Assembly (NCBI GenBank): GCA_022772675.1
Contig: JALEZW010000059.1
Coordinates: 1 to 64,000, forward strand
DNA length: 64,000 nt
DNA from: Agathobacter sp.
GTDB taxonomy: Bacteria; Bacillota; Clostridia; Lachnospirales; Lachnospiraceae
Direction of reading: 5' to 3'
The translations under genes and the position numbers were made by a program. The notes below the pieces were generated by a model. That model saw nothing but the letters and a program-made list of their open reading frames with translations. It did no database searches and had not been told where the DNA came from. Shown here piece after piece: positions 15,701 to 24,715 of the stretch (its first letter is position 1; the number at the start of each line of letters is the position of its first letter).

Positions 15701-15895
15701 CTAGACAGAAACATCTATGTTTCCTCCAAGATGCGGGTAAACAGAATTTTCCATCATTTTGGTCAGACCGATGCTCATGGATTCATTGGCATCAATCGCA
15801 TTATCGAGCATTTTTAAGCTGACGGCTCCGGCCAGCGAACCCGGATCTGCACTGTTGACTGCCAGTAATGCAGAACTAACATTTGTAATATCCAT
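15701..15895 (-). CDS. YjfB-like putative motility protein
   Basis: 64 residues. The ending 'MMENSVYPHLGGNIDVSV' is the characteristic tail of the YjfB family, annotated as putative motility proteins and in Bacillus part of the sigma-D regulon. The start at 15895 has GGGAGG about nine bases upstream; a longer frame to 15913 overlaps it. Upstream on the same strand the string TGCGATAA resembles a sigma-D -10 box (GCCGATAA), but no good TAAA box is correctly spaced. The exact function is not known. Confidence 0.75.
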   Translation of the reverse strand: MDITNVSSALLAVNSADPGSLAGAVSLKMLDNAIDANESMSIGLTKMMENSVYPHLGGNIDVSV

Positions 15896-16013
15896 ACGTA
15901 CTGCCTCCCTCATGTTTTATTTATCTTAATTATCGCATTTTATTTATGGTTTTGCAATCGACATTTTGCACGAAAAAGGATGTTACTGCTAAATATTACA
16001 AAATAAAAAAGGG

Positions 16014-16042
16014 TTGACACATATATAGTGCTTTGCTATAAT
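16014..16042 (+). promoter_or_regulatory. Consensus sigma-A promoter of the NlpC/P60 gene
   Basis: TTGACA (16014-16019) and TATAAT (16037-16042) are perfect and 17 bases apart. The leader is about 55 bases. Confidence 0.9.
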
Positions 16043-16105
16043 GACAATGTAATAATTGTAACAAATTTGTAATATACAGATAAAACAAAGGTATGGGAGG
16101 CAGAC

Positions 16106-17338
16106 ATGGATCATAAGGACTATATAAGATTGACCGCATGTGGCTTGGTTGGGGCACTTACCATAGGTAGTTTTACTGTGGGTGCATATGCAGCACCGAC
16201 GGCAGGAATTACCAGTTATACAGCAAATATCGCAACTTCATCGGCAGCACCGACTGCGGGATTTTCTCTTGCACTGAGTCAGTGTGCAGCAGCTGTAGAG
16301 GATGAAGCAGTTGTGGCAGGCGCACAGCCTGAAGTAAAGAAAGTGGAGACACCGGTTCTAAAATCGGAATATGAGGATAAGGCAGTTGCGGTTGTCGATG
16401 ATTATGTAAATGTTCGTAAGAAAGCAACCACAGACAGCAAGGCAGTTGGAAAACTCTATAAGAATAATGTTGGAACCGTCATTGGAGAAAAGAATGGCTG
16501 GTACAAGATTAAGTCCGGTAATGTAACCGGATATGTAAAGGGAGAGTTCGTATCTGTCGGAGATGAAAAGAAGTTAAAGAAAGCCGGACGAAGAGTTGCA
16601 CTGGTTGATACAGAAACCTTAAAGGTTCGTAAAGGTGCTTCTACGGATTCTGAGGTAATTACCTTAGTTCCGGGCGGCGATGACCTTACCGTAGTGGACG
16701 AGTCCAAAGAGGGCTGGGTTCAGGTTTCGGTCAATGAGGGAAAGGGATATGTTTCCTCTGACTTTGTTACTTTATCTACAGAGTATACTTATGCAGAGTC
16801 TGCAGCGGAAGAGAAAGCAAGACTTCAGAAAGAAAAAGAGGAGCGTGAAGCAGCCGAGGCAGCTGCTGCAAAAGCTACAGCAAATCAGTCTGTAAGCTCC
16901 ACCGGCAATTCAACATCGCAAAAAACAGAAGAGACAGGCCAGACAAGCAGTTCCGGTTCGGACAGCGGTAAATCATATTCCGCACCCAGTGGATCATCAG
17001 GATCTTCTGTTGCAAATTTTGCCTGCCAGTTTGTTGGAAATCCTTATGTGTATGGAGGCTCCAGCCTGACAAATGGAACAGACTGTTCCGGATTTGTTAT
17101 GTCGGTATATGCAAACTTTGGTGTCAGCCTTCCCCACAGCTCCAGCGCATTACGGAGTGTTGGATATGGAGTGAGCACATCTGAGATGCAGCCGGGTGAT
17201 ATCGTATGTTACAGCGGACATGTGGGAATCTATATTGGAAATAACAGTATTGTTCATGCCAGCAATCCGCAGTCCGGAATTAAAATTACATCTCCTGCAA
17301 ATTACAGAACAATACTTGCGGTAAGAAGGATTTTTTAA
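16106..17338 (+). CDS. Secreted NlpC/P60 endopeptidase with two SH3 domains
   Basis: Peptidoglycan hydrolase that cuts within the stem peptide. A signal peptide covers about residues 1-30, ending near 'GAYA'. Two bacterial SH3 domains bind the wall, at about 92-152 ('DDYVNVRKKATTDSKAVG') and 165-225 ('TLKVRKGASTDSEVI'). A coiled Glu/Ala/Lys stretch and a Ser/Thr-rich linker lead to the NlpC/P60 domain at about 300-410, with the catalytic Cys in 'TDCSGFVMSVY' and His in 'GHVGIYIGNN'. All catalytic positions are present. GGGAGG precedes the ATG. It is the first of three exported wall hydrolases in a row. Confidence 0.93.
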   Translation: MDHKDYIRLTACGLVGALTIGSFTVGAYAAPTAGITSYTANIATSSAAPTAGFSLALSQCAAAVEDEAVVAGAQPEVKKVETPVLKSEYEDKAVAVVDDYVNVRKKATTDSKAVGKLYKNNVGTVIGEKNGWYKIKSGNVTGYVKGEFVSVGDEKKLKKAGRRVALVDTETLKVRKGASTDSEVITLVPGGDDLTVVDESKEGWVQVSVNEGKGYVSSDFVTLSTEYTYAESAAEEKARLQKEKEEREAAEAAAAKATANQSVSSTGNSTSQKTEETGQTSSSGSDSGKSYSAPSGSSGSSVANFACQFVGNPYVYGGSSLTNGTDCSGFVMSVYANFGVSLPHSSSALRSVGYGVSTSEMQPGDIVCYSGHVGIYIGNNSIVHASNPQSGIKITSPANYRTILAVRRIF

Positions 17339-17375
17339 TCCGGTTTATAATAAATAGATACAAAAGATGATAAAT

Positions 17376-17408
17376 GGGATCAGGCACTATGTCTGGTCCT
17401 GTTTTTAT
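17376..17408 (+). terminator. Intrinsic terminator after NlpC/P60
   Basis: GGATCAGG pairs with TCTGGTCC (17392-17399) with G-T pairs, and GTTTTTATTT follows. Confidence 0.65.
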
Positions 17409-17425
17409 TTTTCATGCATTTTACA

Positions 17426-17455
17426 TTGACAGAATGTCGGATAAAAGGGTAGTAT
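17426..17455 (+). promoter_or_regulatory. Candidate promoter of the GH25 gene
   Basis: TTGACA (17426-17431, perfect) and TAGTAT (17450-17455) are 18 bases apart. Confidence 0.5.
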
Positions 17456-17549
17456 TATAAGGTGAAGTTTATGTCAGATTATGTCAGATTTTACAGAATC
17501 TATCAGAATATTACTTAAAAGAAATGGTATACAAACGGGAGGATATAAA

Positions 17550-19640
17550 ATGTTACTATCAAAAAAGAAACTGATTACTACGGGAGTGATACTGACAGCG
17601 GGGCTTTGCTTTTGTTTACCACAAAAAGCTTCGGCAGAGGTTTCGGAGATTCAGATGGATGGGGTAATGGGACAAAGCCTGACAGATGAGACGGTTTATG
17701 ATGTTCCGTCGGCTGGTGCGGGATGTTTTTCCCTTATGGCAGCAGCAAGCTATGATGAGTATATTGCTAATGCATGGACAACGCAGGGAGAATATACCAG
17801 TGCAACCTATTATCATAGAGAGGAGCTGGAAAACCGGGAATTGATCAATGGAATTGATGTATCCTGGTGGCAGGGCGGCGGCCGGGGCAGTACAAACAGC
17901 TACATACAATGGGAAAAGGCACATGAGGATGGAATTGATTTTGCATTTGTCCGTGTTGCTTCCAGAGATACAGAGGATGGCAGCATCTATGAGGATACTA
18001 CGGCAAATGCGCACGTTAAAGGGGCAAAGGCCAATGATATCAGCATCGGGCTCTATATTTTTTCACAGGCACTCAATGAAAAAGAAGCAAGGGAAGAAGC
18101 TGATTATGTGATTGATCTGATGGATGAATACGGATGGAATCCAACACTGCCAATTGTAATGGATCGGGAAAATGGAAGCAGTAAAAGACTTGTGGCAGGA
18201 AAATTGTCCCAAAAGGCCGAGACGGATATCTGCATAGCCTTTGCAGACGAAGTAAGGGATGCAGGATACAATCCCATGATATACTCTAATTCTACCTGGT
18301 ACGTGAATTATATTGATTCAGCGGAATTAAGGGAACATAACTGTGGTGTATGGCTGGCGCGATATAATAATAAAACGGATCAGAAGGTGAATTCTGTTTT
18401 GACTTATGAGAAACTTGCGGCAATTGATTATGAATTCTGGCAGTATTCATCAGAAGGAAAGGTGGATGGTTATACCGGAAATCTGGATATGGATTTCTGG
18501 TATAAGGATACTGCTGTTGAGACAGGTGGGCTGGCTGCGGAAAATGCAACCTGCCAGTCAGTTTCCCTGAGCTGGGACAAAGCGGCAGATGATGTCAGTG
18601 GATACCGGATTTACCGCTATGATCCGGATCAGGATAAGTATGTTTATCTGAAATCCACTTCCAGGAGAAGTTATACGGATACAACTGTTACAGGAGGAAA
18701 TGAGTACCGGTATAAGGTTCGCTGTTACTGGACAATTGGCGGGACAAACTATTATGGAAAGTATTCATCTGCGGTATCGGCTGTAACACCTCCGGAAAAA
18801 GTGGAAAATATATCAACAGATAAGGTAAGCAGTACCTATCTGACATTGTCCTGGAAACCATCTGAGGGGGCAGACGGATACCGGATATATATGTATGATG
18901 AAGATACAGAAAGTTATAAGAAGGTGGCGGATATAAAAGGAGAGACATCCTGTACAATAACTGGCCTGTCCGCTGCAAGGGAGTATCTTTTTAAAGTGAA
19001 ACCATATATTGAGACGGATAATGAAACTTTATGGGGGACGTCTTCTTCTGCCTATGCAGAATCGACAAAACCGCTTAAGGTGGCTGATCTTAAGATATCA
19101 ACGGTTTCCTCCACCGAACTTTCCCTTTCCTGGAAAAAGGTGGAGGGTGCAGCAGGATATCAAATATACCGCCTGAATCCGGACACAGGAAAGTATGAAA
19201 AAGTAGAAACAATTAAGAATCCGGATATTTTGAACTTTTCAGATCAGAAACGCAGTACCGGAACAGAGTATTCGTATAAGGTGCGTGCATATAAGGAATA
19301 TAATGGGGAAAACTATTATGGAGCTTTTTCTGATATTAGGAAAATGACTACAAAACCTGGTAAGGTGAAGAAAGTAAAGCTTAGTACCAAGTCATCTTCT
19401 GTGACATTGTCATGGAGTGTTGTGAAAGGTGCAACCGGTTATCAGGTATTCCGGTTAAACAGTAAGACCGGTAAATATGAGAAAATTGCAACTGTACAGG
19501 GCGGTACAAACGTCAAATATAAAGACAGTAAGAGGAAAAAAGGTACAACGGAAACCTATAAAGTCCGTGCGTATAAAAGATATGACGAAAGTATTTATTG
19601 GGGGACCAGCTCTCCTGTTGCAAAGATTAAAGTGAAATAG
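17550..19640 (+). CDS. Secreted GH25 muramidase with four fibronectin type III repeats
   Basis: Exported lysozyme that hydrolyses the MurNAc-GlcNAc bond. Signal peptide about 1-28 ('LITTGVILTAGLCFCLP'). The GH25 domain spans about 97-310: 'NGIDVSWWQGG' carries the first acidic residue and 'PIVMDRENG' near 200 the D-x-E pair. Four FN3-like modules follow from about 327, 413, 506 and 601, each with a W-x-x-x-x-G-A-x-G-Y-x-I/V-Y/F pattern; these are common spacers in clostridial surface enzymes. The start at 17550 follows GGGAGGA; an upstream in-frame ATG at 17481 would place charged residues before the signal peptide. The amidase gene begins at the stop codon, so they form an operon. Confidence 0.92.
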   Translation: MLLSKKKLITTGVILTAGLCFCLPQKASAEVSEIQMDGVMGQSLTDETVYDVPSAGAGCFSLMAAASYDEYIANAWTTQGEYTSATYYHREELENRELINGIDVSWWQGGGRGSTNSYIQWEKAHEDGIDFAFVRVASRDTEDGSIYEDTTANAHVKGAKANDISIGLYIFSQALNEKEAREEADYVIDLMDEYGWNPTLPIVMDRENGSSKRLVAGKLSQKAETDICIAFADEVRDAGYNPMIYSNSTWYVNYIDSAELREHNCGVWLARYNNKTDQKVNSVLTYEKLAAIDYEFWQYSSEGKVDGYTGNLDMDFWYKDTAVETGGLAAENATCQSVSLSWDKAADDVSGYRIYRYDPDQDKYVYLKSTSRRSYTDTTVTGGNEYRYKVRCYWTIGGTNYYGKYSSAVSAVTPPEKVENISTDKVSSTYLTLSWKPSEGADGYRIYMYDEDTESYKKVADIKGETSCTITGLSAAREYLFKVKPYIETDNETLWGTSSSAYAESTKPLKVADLKISTVSSTELSLSWKKVEGAAGYQIYRLNPDTGKYEKVETIKNPDILNFSDQKRSTGTEYSYKVRAYKEYNGENYYGAFSDIRKMTTKPGKVKKVKLSTKSSSVTLSWSVVKGATGYQVFRLNSKTGKYEKIATVQGGTNVKYKDSKRKKGTTETYKVRAYKRYDESIYWGTSSPVAKIKVK

Positions 19641-19654
19641 TGGGAAAGATACAG

Positions 19655-20779
19655 ATGAAAAGAATAATTGTCTTATTTACTGCGATGGCAGTTTTTGTGA
19701 CTGTTGTCATGAGACCGGCGGGTATGGTTTATGCAAAATCAAATGAAGCACCGGACGCAAAATATGTTACGGTAGTTTTAGATCCGGGACATGGTGGACA
19801 TGACGGAGGTGCCTGCAAAAAATGGGGCGGCAAATCCTATATGGAAAAGGATTTGAATCTTGCAATTGCAAAGGCATGTAAGAGCGAGCTGGAGACTTAT
19901 GCGGGGGTAAAAGTATATTTGACACGATCCTCCGATTATTATGTTACACTTGGAGGAAGAGTCAACTTAGCCACGAATAAGAAGGCCGATCTGTTTGTGG
20001 CACTTCACAATAATGCCAGTACAAGTTCTTCTGTGAATGGGGCATGTGTTTATTATCCTAACAGTGGATATCGTGCAAAATGTGGTTTAGATGGTCAGAA
20101 AGCCGCAAAATCCATCCAGAAGCAGCTAACGGCTTTAGGACTTAGAAACAAGGGGACCCTGATTCGTAATTCCGGGAACGGAAGCCGCTATCCCGGAGGA
20201 ACCAGGGCAGATTACTACTATGTTATTAAACACAGTAAGTATGCCGGATATCCGGGGCTTATCGTGGAGCATGCCTTTATTTCCAATGCAGGGGACTGCG
20301 CCCGGTTTTTAAGCAGCAATGAGAAGCTGAAACGGTTGGGAAAAGCGGATGCAAAAGGGATTGCGGATTATCTGAAACTTGCAAAAAAAGATACTCCTTT
20401 TATGTATGAGCCGGAATTGAATGAGGATGGCAGTGTCCGTTTAGAGTGGGATGAAATGGATTGCGCTGCGTATTACCGTGTGTATCGTCGGGAAAGGGAT
20501 TGTGAAAAATATATCTGCATTGCAAAAAATGTGACGGAAACTACATATGACGATAAAGAGGTACAGAAAGGGACTGAGTATGAATATGCGGTCTGTGGAT
20601 GCTATTGCGGTTATCTTAAAACTGCTTTCAGCGTTCTTTCGGATGCCGTAGAGATTATTATTCCGGAGGATGGGGAAAATCCGCAGATTCCGACTGAACC
20701 ACAGAATCCGCAGGAATCCACAGAAACACCTCAGCCGGAAGAAACGCAGGAAATTGAAAAGGAAGATAATCCTGCATAA
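19655..20779 (+). CDS. Secreted N-acetylmuramoyl-L-alanine amidase (Amidase_3)
   Basis: Zinc amidase that cleaves between MurNAc and the stem peptide. Signal peptide about 1-28. The catalytic domain (about 35-245) shows the metal and acid residues: 'LDPGHGGHDGG', 'YMEKDLNLAIAKA', 'VALHNNAS' and 'IVEHAFISN'. One FN3-like module follows (about 250-330) and then a Pro/Glu/Thr-rich tail of about 40 residues. The start at 19655 has GGAAAG seven bases upstream; a GTG at 19640 is also in frame and overlaps the previous stop. Operon partner of the GH25 muramidase. Confidence 0.92.
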   Translation: MKRIIVLFTAMAVFVTVVMRPAGMVYAKSNEAPDAKYVTVVLDPGHGGHDGGACKKWGGKSYMEKDLNLAIAKACKSELETYAGVKVYLTRSSDYYVTLGGRVNLATNKKADLFVALHNNASTSSSVNGACVYYPNSGYRAKCGLDGQKAAKSIQKQLTALGLRNKGTLIRNSGNGSRYPGGTRADYYYVIKHSKYAGYPGLIVEHAFISNAGDCARFLSSNEKLKRLGKADAKGIADYLKLAKKDTPFMYEPELNEDGSVRLEWDEMDCAAYYRVYRRERDCEKYICIAKNVTETTYDDKEVQKGTEYEYAVCGCYCGYLKTAFSVLSDAVEIIIPEDGENPQIPTEPQNPQESTETPQPEETQEIEKEDNPA

Positions 20780-20862
20780 TAAAAAACGTATATATACAAA
20801 TTGCACAAAAAAAATGATTTTTTGTCCGGAGAGAGGTGTACAGGCCGGTTTGAACGAAAAAG

Positions 20863-20932
20863 TTATCCACAATGTAAGCGCGTAAAATAGGCAAAAAAAG
20901 AGTTATACACGAAGTTATACACGTTATCCACA
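20863..20932. promoter_or_regulatory. Cluster of four DnaA-box-like sites
   Basis: TTATCCACA occurs at 20863-20871 and 20924-20932, and TTATACACG at 20903-20911 and 20915-20923. The first type matches the DnaA box consensus TTATNCACA exactly, the second at eight of nine bases. All four are on the same strand and the last two are directly adjacent. A run of A/T-rich sequence follows to about 21080. No replication gene is nearby. The rest of the 20780-21146 gap holds no gene. Confidence 0.65.
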
Positions 20933-21108
20933 AAAAATAAACTGCTTTTATCTGACAGAATCATAGAAAAAACGAACGGGAGTTTTGTCGATATATAATA
21001 AATTTTGACGATAAAACACAAATTCGTAAAAAAATATTGACATTTCAATAATAAAAAAATAGGAGAATTTGTCTTGAATTGTCGGACAAAAGACTGTAGG
21101 ATTTTTGA

Positions 21109-21137
21109 TTGCATTATAGTTATATTTTTGATATACT
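21109..21137 (+). promoter_or_regulatory. Candidate promoter of the WecG-like operon
   Basis: TTGCAT (21109-21114) and TATACT (21132-21137) are 17 bases apart and end ten bases before the start codon, which would leave a nearly leaderless transcript. Confidence 0.4.
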
Positions 21138-21146
21138 AGGGGCATT

Positions 21147-21830
21147 ATGATAAAAAGCGTAGATTTTGCGGGAATCCAATTGGACAATTACACAGTTCGG
21201 GAAACCATTATGAACGTGGAAAAAAACATGTCCGATCATGGATTGCATACAATAGAAGAAGTGAATATGGACACCCTGATGCTGGCGGACTCGGATGACA
21301 CCGTGAGGGCTGCACTGGACTTTGTAGAACATACCGTGATTGCGGAGAACGGAATACTGGAAGCGGTGGGAGCAGGCTCATATCAGAGAAAGCACGAAAT
21401 TGAGCATCATGATTTTTTTTATGAAATGATGAAACGGATAGAGCGGAACCATAAGACTGTTTTTATTATTGGCGATGTATCAGAGCGTACAAAGCAGGTG
21501 GGGGAGTATTTGCAGAGGGATTATTCTAAATGTGAAATAGTTGGTGCAGAGGCTTTGGAAGACTGTAATGGTGCCACGGATGCTATGGTGAATGAAATCA
21601 ATGCATTAAATCCGGATGTGATTTTAAGCATTTTACCCAGTCCCCAGCAGGAACGTTTTCTGATGGAAAATCACGAAAAACTCTCGGCGGGGTTGTGGTA
21701 TGGAGTTGCATCCCGGAACTTTGAAAAGCAGGGAAAGGGAATTCTGGGTAAAATTCGCCATGTGATCAGAACCTATAAGCTGGAGCGCCGTTTGAACCAT
21801 TATCATGGGGATGAGGAAAGCGTGAAATAA
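21147..21830 (+). CDS. WecG/TagA/CpsF family glycosyltransferase
   Basis: A 227-residue GT26-type enzyme, which transfers a sugar such as N-acetylmannosaminuronate or N-acetylmannosamine to a lipid-linked carrier in teichoic acid or capsule synthesis. Family features include the conserved start 'VDFAGIQLDNYTVRETI', a Rossmann-like 'KTVFIIGDVSERTKQVGEYL' and the terminal 'GLWYGVASRNFEKQGKG'. The N-terminal catalytic loop usually reads N-x-D; here 'NMDTLMLADSD' carries N-x-D. Length is slightly below average. The stop overlaps the next start (TAATG), so it is coupled to the YitT gene. Confidence 0.8.
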   Translation: MIKSVDFAGIQLDNYTVRETIMNVEKNMSDHGLHTIEEVNMDTLMLADSDDTVRAALDFVEHTVIAENGILEAVGAGSYQRKHEIEHHDFFYEMMKRIERNHKTVFIIGDVSERTKQVGEYLQRDYSKCEIVGAEALEDCNGATDAMVNEINALNPDVILSILPSPQQERFLMENHEKLSAGLWYGVASRNFEKQGKGILGKIRHVIRTYKLERRLNHYHGDEESVK

Positions 21831-22696
21831 TGAAAAGAAAAATTCTGGGAAATTATGTGCAGATTCTGTTAGGAACACTTCTTATGGCAGTGGCTATACA
21901 GTGGATTTATGATCGTGTGGGGCTTGTTACGGGGGGATTTACCGGACTGACAATTGTAATTCGAAGCCTGACCGGACAATTTTTTTCGGGAGGAATTCCA
22001 CTCTGGTTCAGTAATATTGTACTTAATATTCCGGTTTTTGTTTATTCTTATTTCCGGTTCGGAAAAAAATATATAGGGAAAACAGGATTTGCAACCATTA
22101 TGCTTTCCGTATGGCTTTATGTGATTCCGGTGATTGACCTGTCCGGGGATGATTATCTTCTGGCAGCACTTTTCGGAGGAGTATTTACCGGTATCGGATT
22201 TGCGATGGTTTTAAGGGCAGGAGCAACTACCGGGGGAACTGATATGGTTGCAGCACTGATTCAGGAGCGGATGCGCCACTATACGGTGGCACAGATTATG
22301 CAGGTATTGGATGCTGTTGTGGTGATTACCGGATTATATGTTTTTGGTTTACGTGCCACATTGTATGCCGTAGTGGCTGTTTTTGTGTCTACGAAGGTTT
22401 CGGATGCTTTTTTGGAAGGATTTAAAAATTCGAAGGCAGCATTCATTATCACGAATAAATACAGAGAAGTAGCAGAGTGCATTATGCGGGAATTAGATCG
22501 CGGTGTAACAGGGCTGCAGGCAAAGGGCATGTATACCGGAGATCTTAAGTGTGTACTCTATTGTGTTGTTTCCCGGAAAGAAATAGTGGAGATTAAAAGA
22601 ATTGTAAACGAGACAGATCCTGGTGCATTTGTCATTGTATCAGATGTGAGGGAAGTACTTGGGGAGGGATTTCTTGAGTATTCGGATGGTTTCTAA
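21830..22696 (+). CDS. YitT family membrane protein
   Basis: 288 residues with five or six membrane segments in the first 200 (DUF161, repeated 'G-G-x-x-G' turns such as 'VTGGFTGLTIV' and 'GATTGGTDMVAAL') and a cytosolic C-terminal DUF2179 domain ('DLKCVLYCVVSRKEIVEIK' and 'DPGAFVIVSDVREVLGEGF'). The family is abundant in Firmicutes; transport roles have been proposed but are not established. It overlaps the preceding stop by one base. Confidence 0.88.
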   Translation: MKRKILGNYVQILLGTLLMAVAIQWIYDRVGLVTGGFTGLTIVIRSLTGQFFSGGIPLWFSNIVLNIPVFVYSYFRFGKKYIGKTGFATIMLSVWLYVIPVIDLSGDDYLLAALFGGVFTGIGFAMVLRAGATTGGTDMVAALIQERMRHYTVAQIMQVLDAVVVITGLYVFGLRATLYAVVAVFVSTKVSDAFLEGFKNSKAAFIITNKYREVAECIMRELDRGVTGLQAKGMYTGDLKCVLYCVVSRKEIVEIKRIVNETDPGAFVIVSDVREVLGEGFLEYSDGF

Positions 22697-22744
22697 AATC
22701 GGTTGTCTAATATTTCTTGTAAAAAATGAACAATAGAAAAGAGG

Positions 22745-22793
22745 AAAGAGAGAGGAAATGCATAAAATAAACACATTTCCTCTTTCTTTTTTT
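22745..22793 (+). terminator. Intrinsic terminator after yitT-like gene
   Basis: AGAGGAAATG (22751-22760) pairs with CATTTCCTCT (22773-22782), followed by a T-rich tract. Confidence 0.8.
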
Positions 22794-22909
22794 GGGAAAT
22801 TGTATTAAAATATAGTAGATGTTCTATTTGTGGGATGACTCGAATAGATACAGATGTTCAGAAACGGATGGGGGATTCATCTAAAATATGGGGGTAAGGA
22901 GAAACGATT

Positions 22910-23998
22910 ATGATTTCTAATCAGATATTACAGAATACCATTGATGGATTAAAGGGAATTACACGTACGGATCTGTGTGTGATTGATATGGAAGGCAAGG
23001 TGCTGGTTGCAACGTTTCCGGACACGGAGCAGTTTATCGAGCCGGCGAAAGCCTTTGCAGATTCCCCGGCGGACAGCCAGGTGGTAAACGGATGCCAGTT
23101 TTTTAAAGTTTTTGATGACCATCAGTTAGAGTATATTCTTTTGGCTTACGGAGACAGTGAAGATGTCTATATGATTGGGAAGATTGCTGCTTTCCAGATA
23201 CAGAATCTGTTAGTTGCTTATAAAGAGCGGTTTGATAAGGATAATTTTATTAAGAATTTGATACTGGATAATCTGCTTCTGGTAGATATCTACAATCGTG
23301 CCAAGAAACTCCATATTGAGATTGAAGCCAGACGTGTGGTATTCTTAGTAGAGACTAACCGTGAAAAGGATGGAAACGAGCTGGAAAAGATCCGCGGACT
23401 TTTCGGTGGAAAATCGAAGGATTTTGTTACGGCGGTAGATGAAAAAAACATTATTGTGGTAAAAGAACTGGCCGAGAATGAGACCTATGATGATCTGAAA
23501 AAGACCGCAGATGTCATTATCAAACTGTTTCGTTCTGATGCGAACTGTAATGTTCATATTGCATACGGTACAATTGTGAATGAATTAAAAGAGGTGTCCC
23601 GCTCATACAAGGAAGCACGCATGGCACTGGATGTGGGAAAAATCTTTTTCGAAGACCAGGATGTGATTGCATATTCCCAGCTTGGAATCGGACGATTGAT
23701 TTATCAGCTTCCAATACCGCTGTGCAAGATGTTTATCAAAGAGATTTTTGGCGGGAAATCTCTGGATGATTTTGATGATGAAATTCTGACTACCATCAAT
23801 AAATTCTTTGAGAATAATCTGAATGTCTCTGAGACATCAAGACAGCTGTATATTCATCGTAATACGCTTGTTTACCGTCTGGACAAGCTGCAGAAGAGTA
23901 CGGGACTGGATCTTCGGGTATTCGAGGATGCCATTACCTTTAAGATTGCACTCATGGTAGTCAAATATATGAAGTACATGGAGTCGCTGGATTATTAA
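22910..23998 (+). CDS. CdaR/PucR-type transcriptional regulator
   Basis: 362 residues. The N-terminal half resembles a sugar-diacid-recognition/PAS-like sensory domain ('NTIDGLKGITRTDLCVID'), and the central part the GGDEF-like scaffold of this family. The C-terminal PucR-type helix-turn-helix is clear: 'NLNVSETSRQLYIHRNTLVYRLDKL' region, with the core 'LYIHRNTLVYRLDKLQ' near 322. Ligand and targets are unknown. It is followed after 30 bases by ftsE and may share its transcript. This CdaR is not the c-di-AMP regulator found at 35418. Confidence 0.82.
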   Translation: MISNQILQNTIDGLKGITRTDLCVIDMEGKVLVATFPDTEQFIEPAKAFADSPADSQVVNGCQFFKVFDDHQLEYILLAYGDSEDVYMIGKIAAFQIQNLLVAYKERFDKDNFIKNLILDNLLLVDIYNRAKKLHIEIEARRVVFLVETNREKDGNELEKIRGLFGGKSKDFVTAVDEKNIIVVKELAENETYDDLKKTADVIIKLFRSDANCNVHIAYGTIVNELKEVSRSYKEARMALDVGKIFFEDQDVIAYSQLGIGRLIYQLPIPLCKMFIKEIFGGKSLDDFDDEILTTINKFFENNLNVSETSRQLYIHRNTLVYRLDKLQKSTGLDLRVFEDAITFKIALMVVKYMKYMESLDY

Positions 23999-24028
23999 GT
24001 CCGGTTGAAGTAAGTCAAGGGAGAAATT

Positions 24029-24715
24029 ATGATTACACTGGAGCATGTCAGTAAGTCATATCAGGCAGGGGTTCCTGCTTTAAATGATGTGAGTCTGGAA
24101 ATAGAGGATGGAGAGTTTGTTTTCGTAGTGGGAGACAGTGGATCCGGAAAATCAACACTGATCAAGCTATTATTAAAAGAACTGGAACCCACAGAAGGCA
24201 GTATTACCATTAATGGAAAAAAACTTGGGAATATTAAGAGAAAACAGATTCCCAGGTTTAGAAGGAACATTGGAGTCGTTTTTCAGGATTTCAGATTGTT
24301 AAAAGATCGGAATGTTTATGAAAATGTAGCCTTTGCCCAGAAAGTAGTGGGGGAATCCAACAGCCATATCAAAAAGAAAGTGCCGCTGATGCTTTCCATG
24401 GTGGGGCTGGCTGCAAAGTACCGTTCTTTTCCGAAACAGTTGTCGGGAGGAGAACAGCAGAGGGTTGCGATAGCCAGAGCTTTGATCAACGAGCCCAGCA
24501 TTCTTTTGGCAGATGAGCCTACGGGAAATCTGGACAATAATAATGCCTGGGAAATTATGAAGCTGCTTGAGGAGATTAACAGTAAGGGAACGACGGTGAT
24601 TGTTGTAACTCACAATCTGGAAATTGTAAAGGTTATGAGAAAACGTGTGATTACTGTGAAGAAAGGCACTATCGTCAGTGATAGTAAGCAGGGTGACGTA
24701 AGCGATGAAGATTAA
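24029..24715 (+). CDS. ftsE: Cell division ATP-binding protein FtsE
   Basis: 228-residue ABC ATPase that with FtsX activates peptidoglycan hydrolases at the septum or side wall. Walker A 'GDSGSGKST' near 35, Q-loop 'VVFQDFRLL', signature 'LSGGEQQRVAIARAL' near 140 and Walker B 'ILLADEPTG' near 160 are intact. The start 'MITLEHVSKSYQAGVPAL' is standard for FtsE. It overlaps ftsX by 11 bases. Confidence 0.95.
   Translation: MITLEHVSKSYQAGVPALNDVSLEIEDGEFVFVVGDSGSGKSTLIKLLLKELEPTEGSITINGKKLGNIKRKQIPRFRRNIGVVFQDFRLLKDRNVYENVAFAQKVVGESNSHIKKKVPLMLSMVGLAAKYRSFPKQLSGGEQQRVAIARALINEPSILLADEPTGNLDNNNAWEIMKLLEEINSKGTTVIVVTHNLEIVKVMRKRVITVKKGTIVSDSKQGDVSDED

Noticed and set aside
20863-20932. DnaA-box cluster considered as the chromosomal origin itself
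   Set aside because: No dnaA, dnaN, rpmH or other usual origin genes are nearby, and four boxes are few for a clostridial origin. Kept as a DnaA-binding cluster only.
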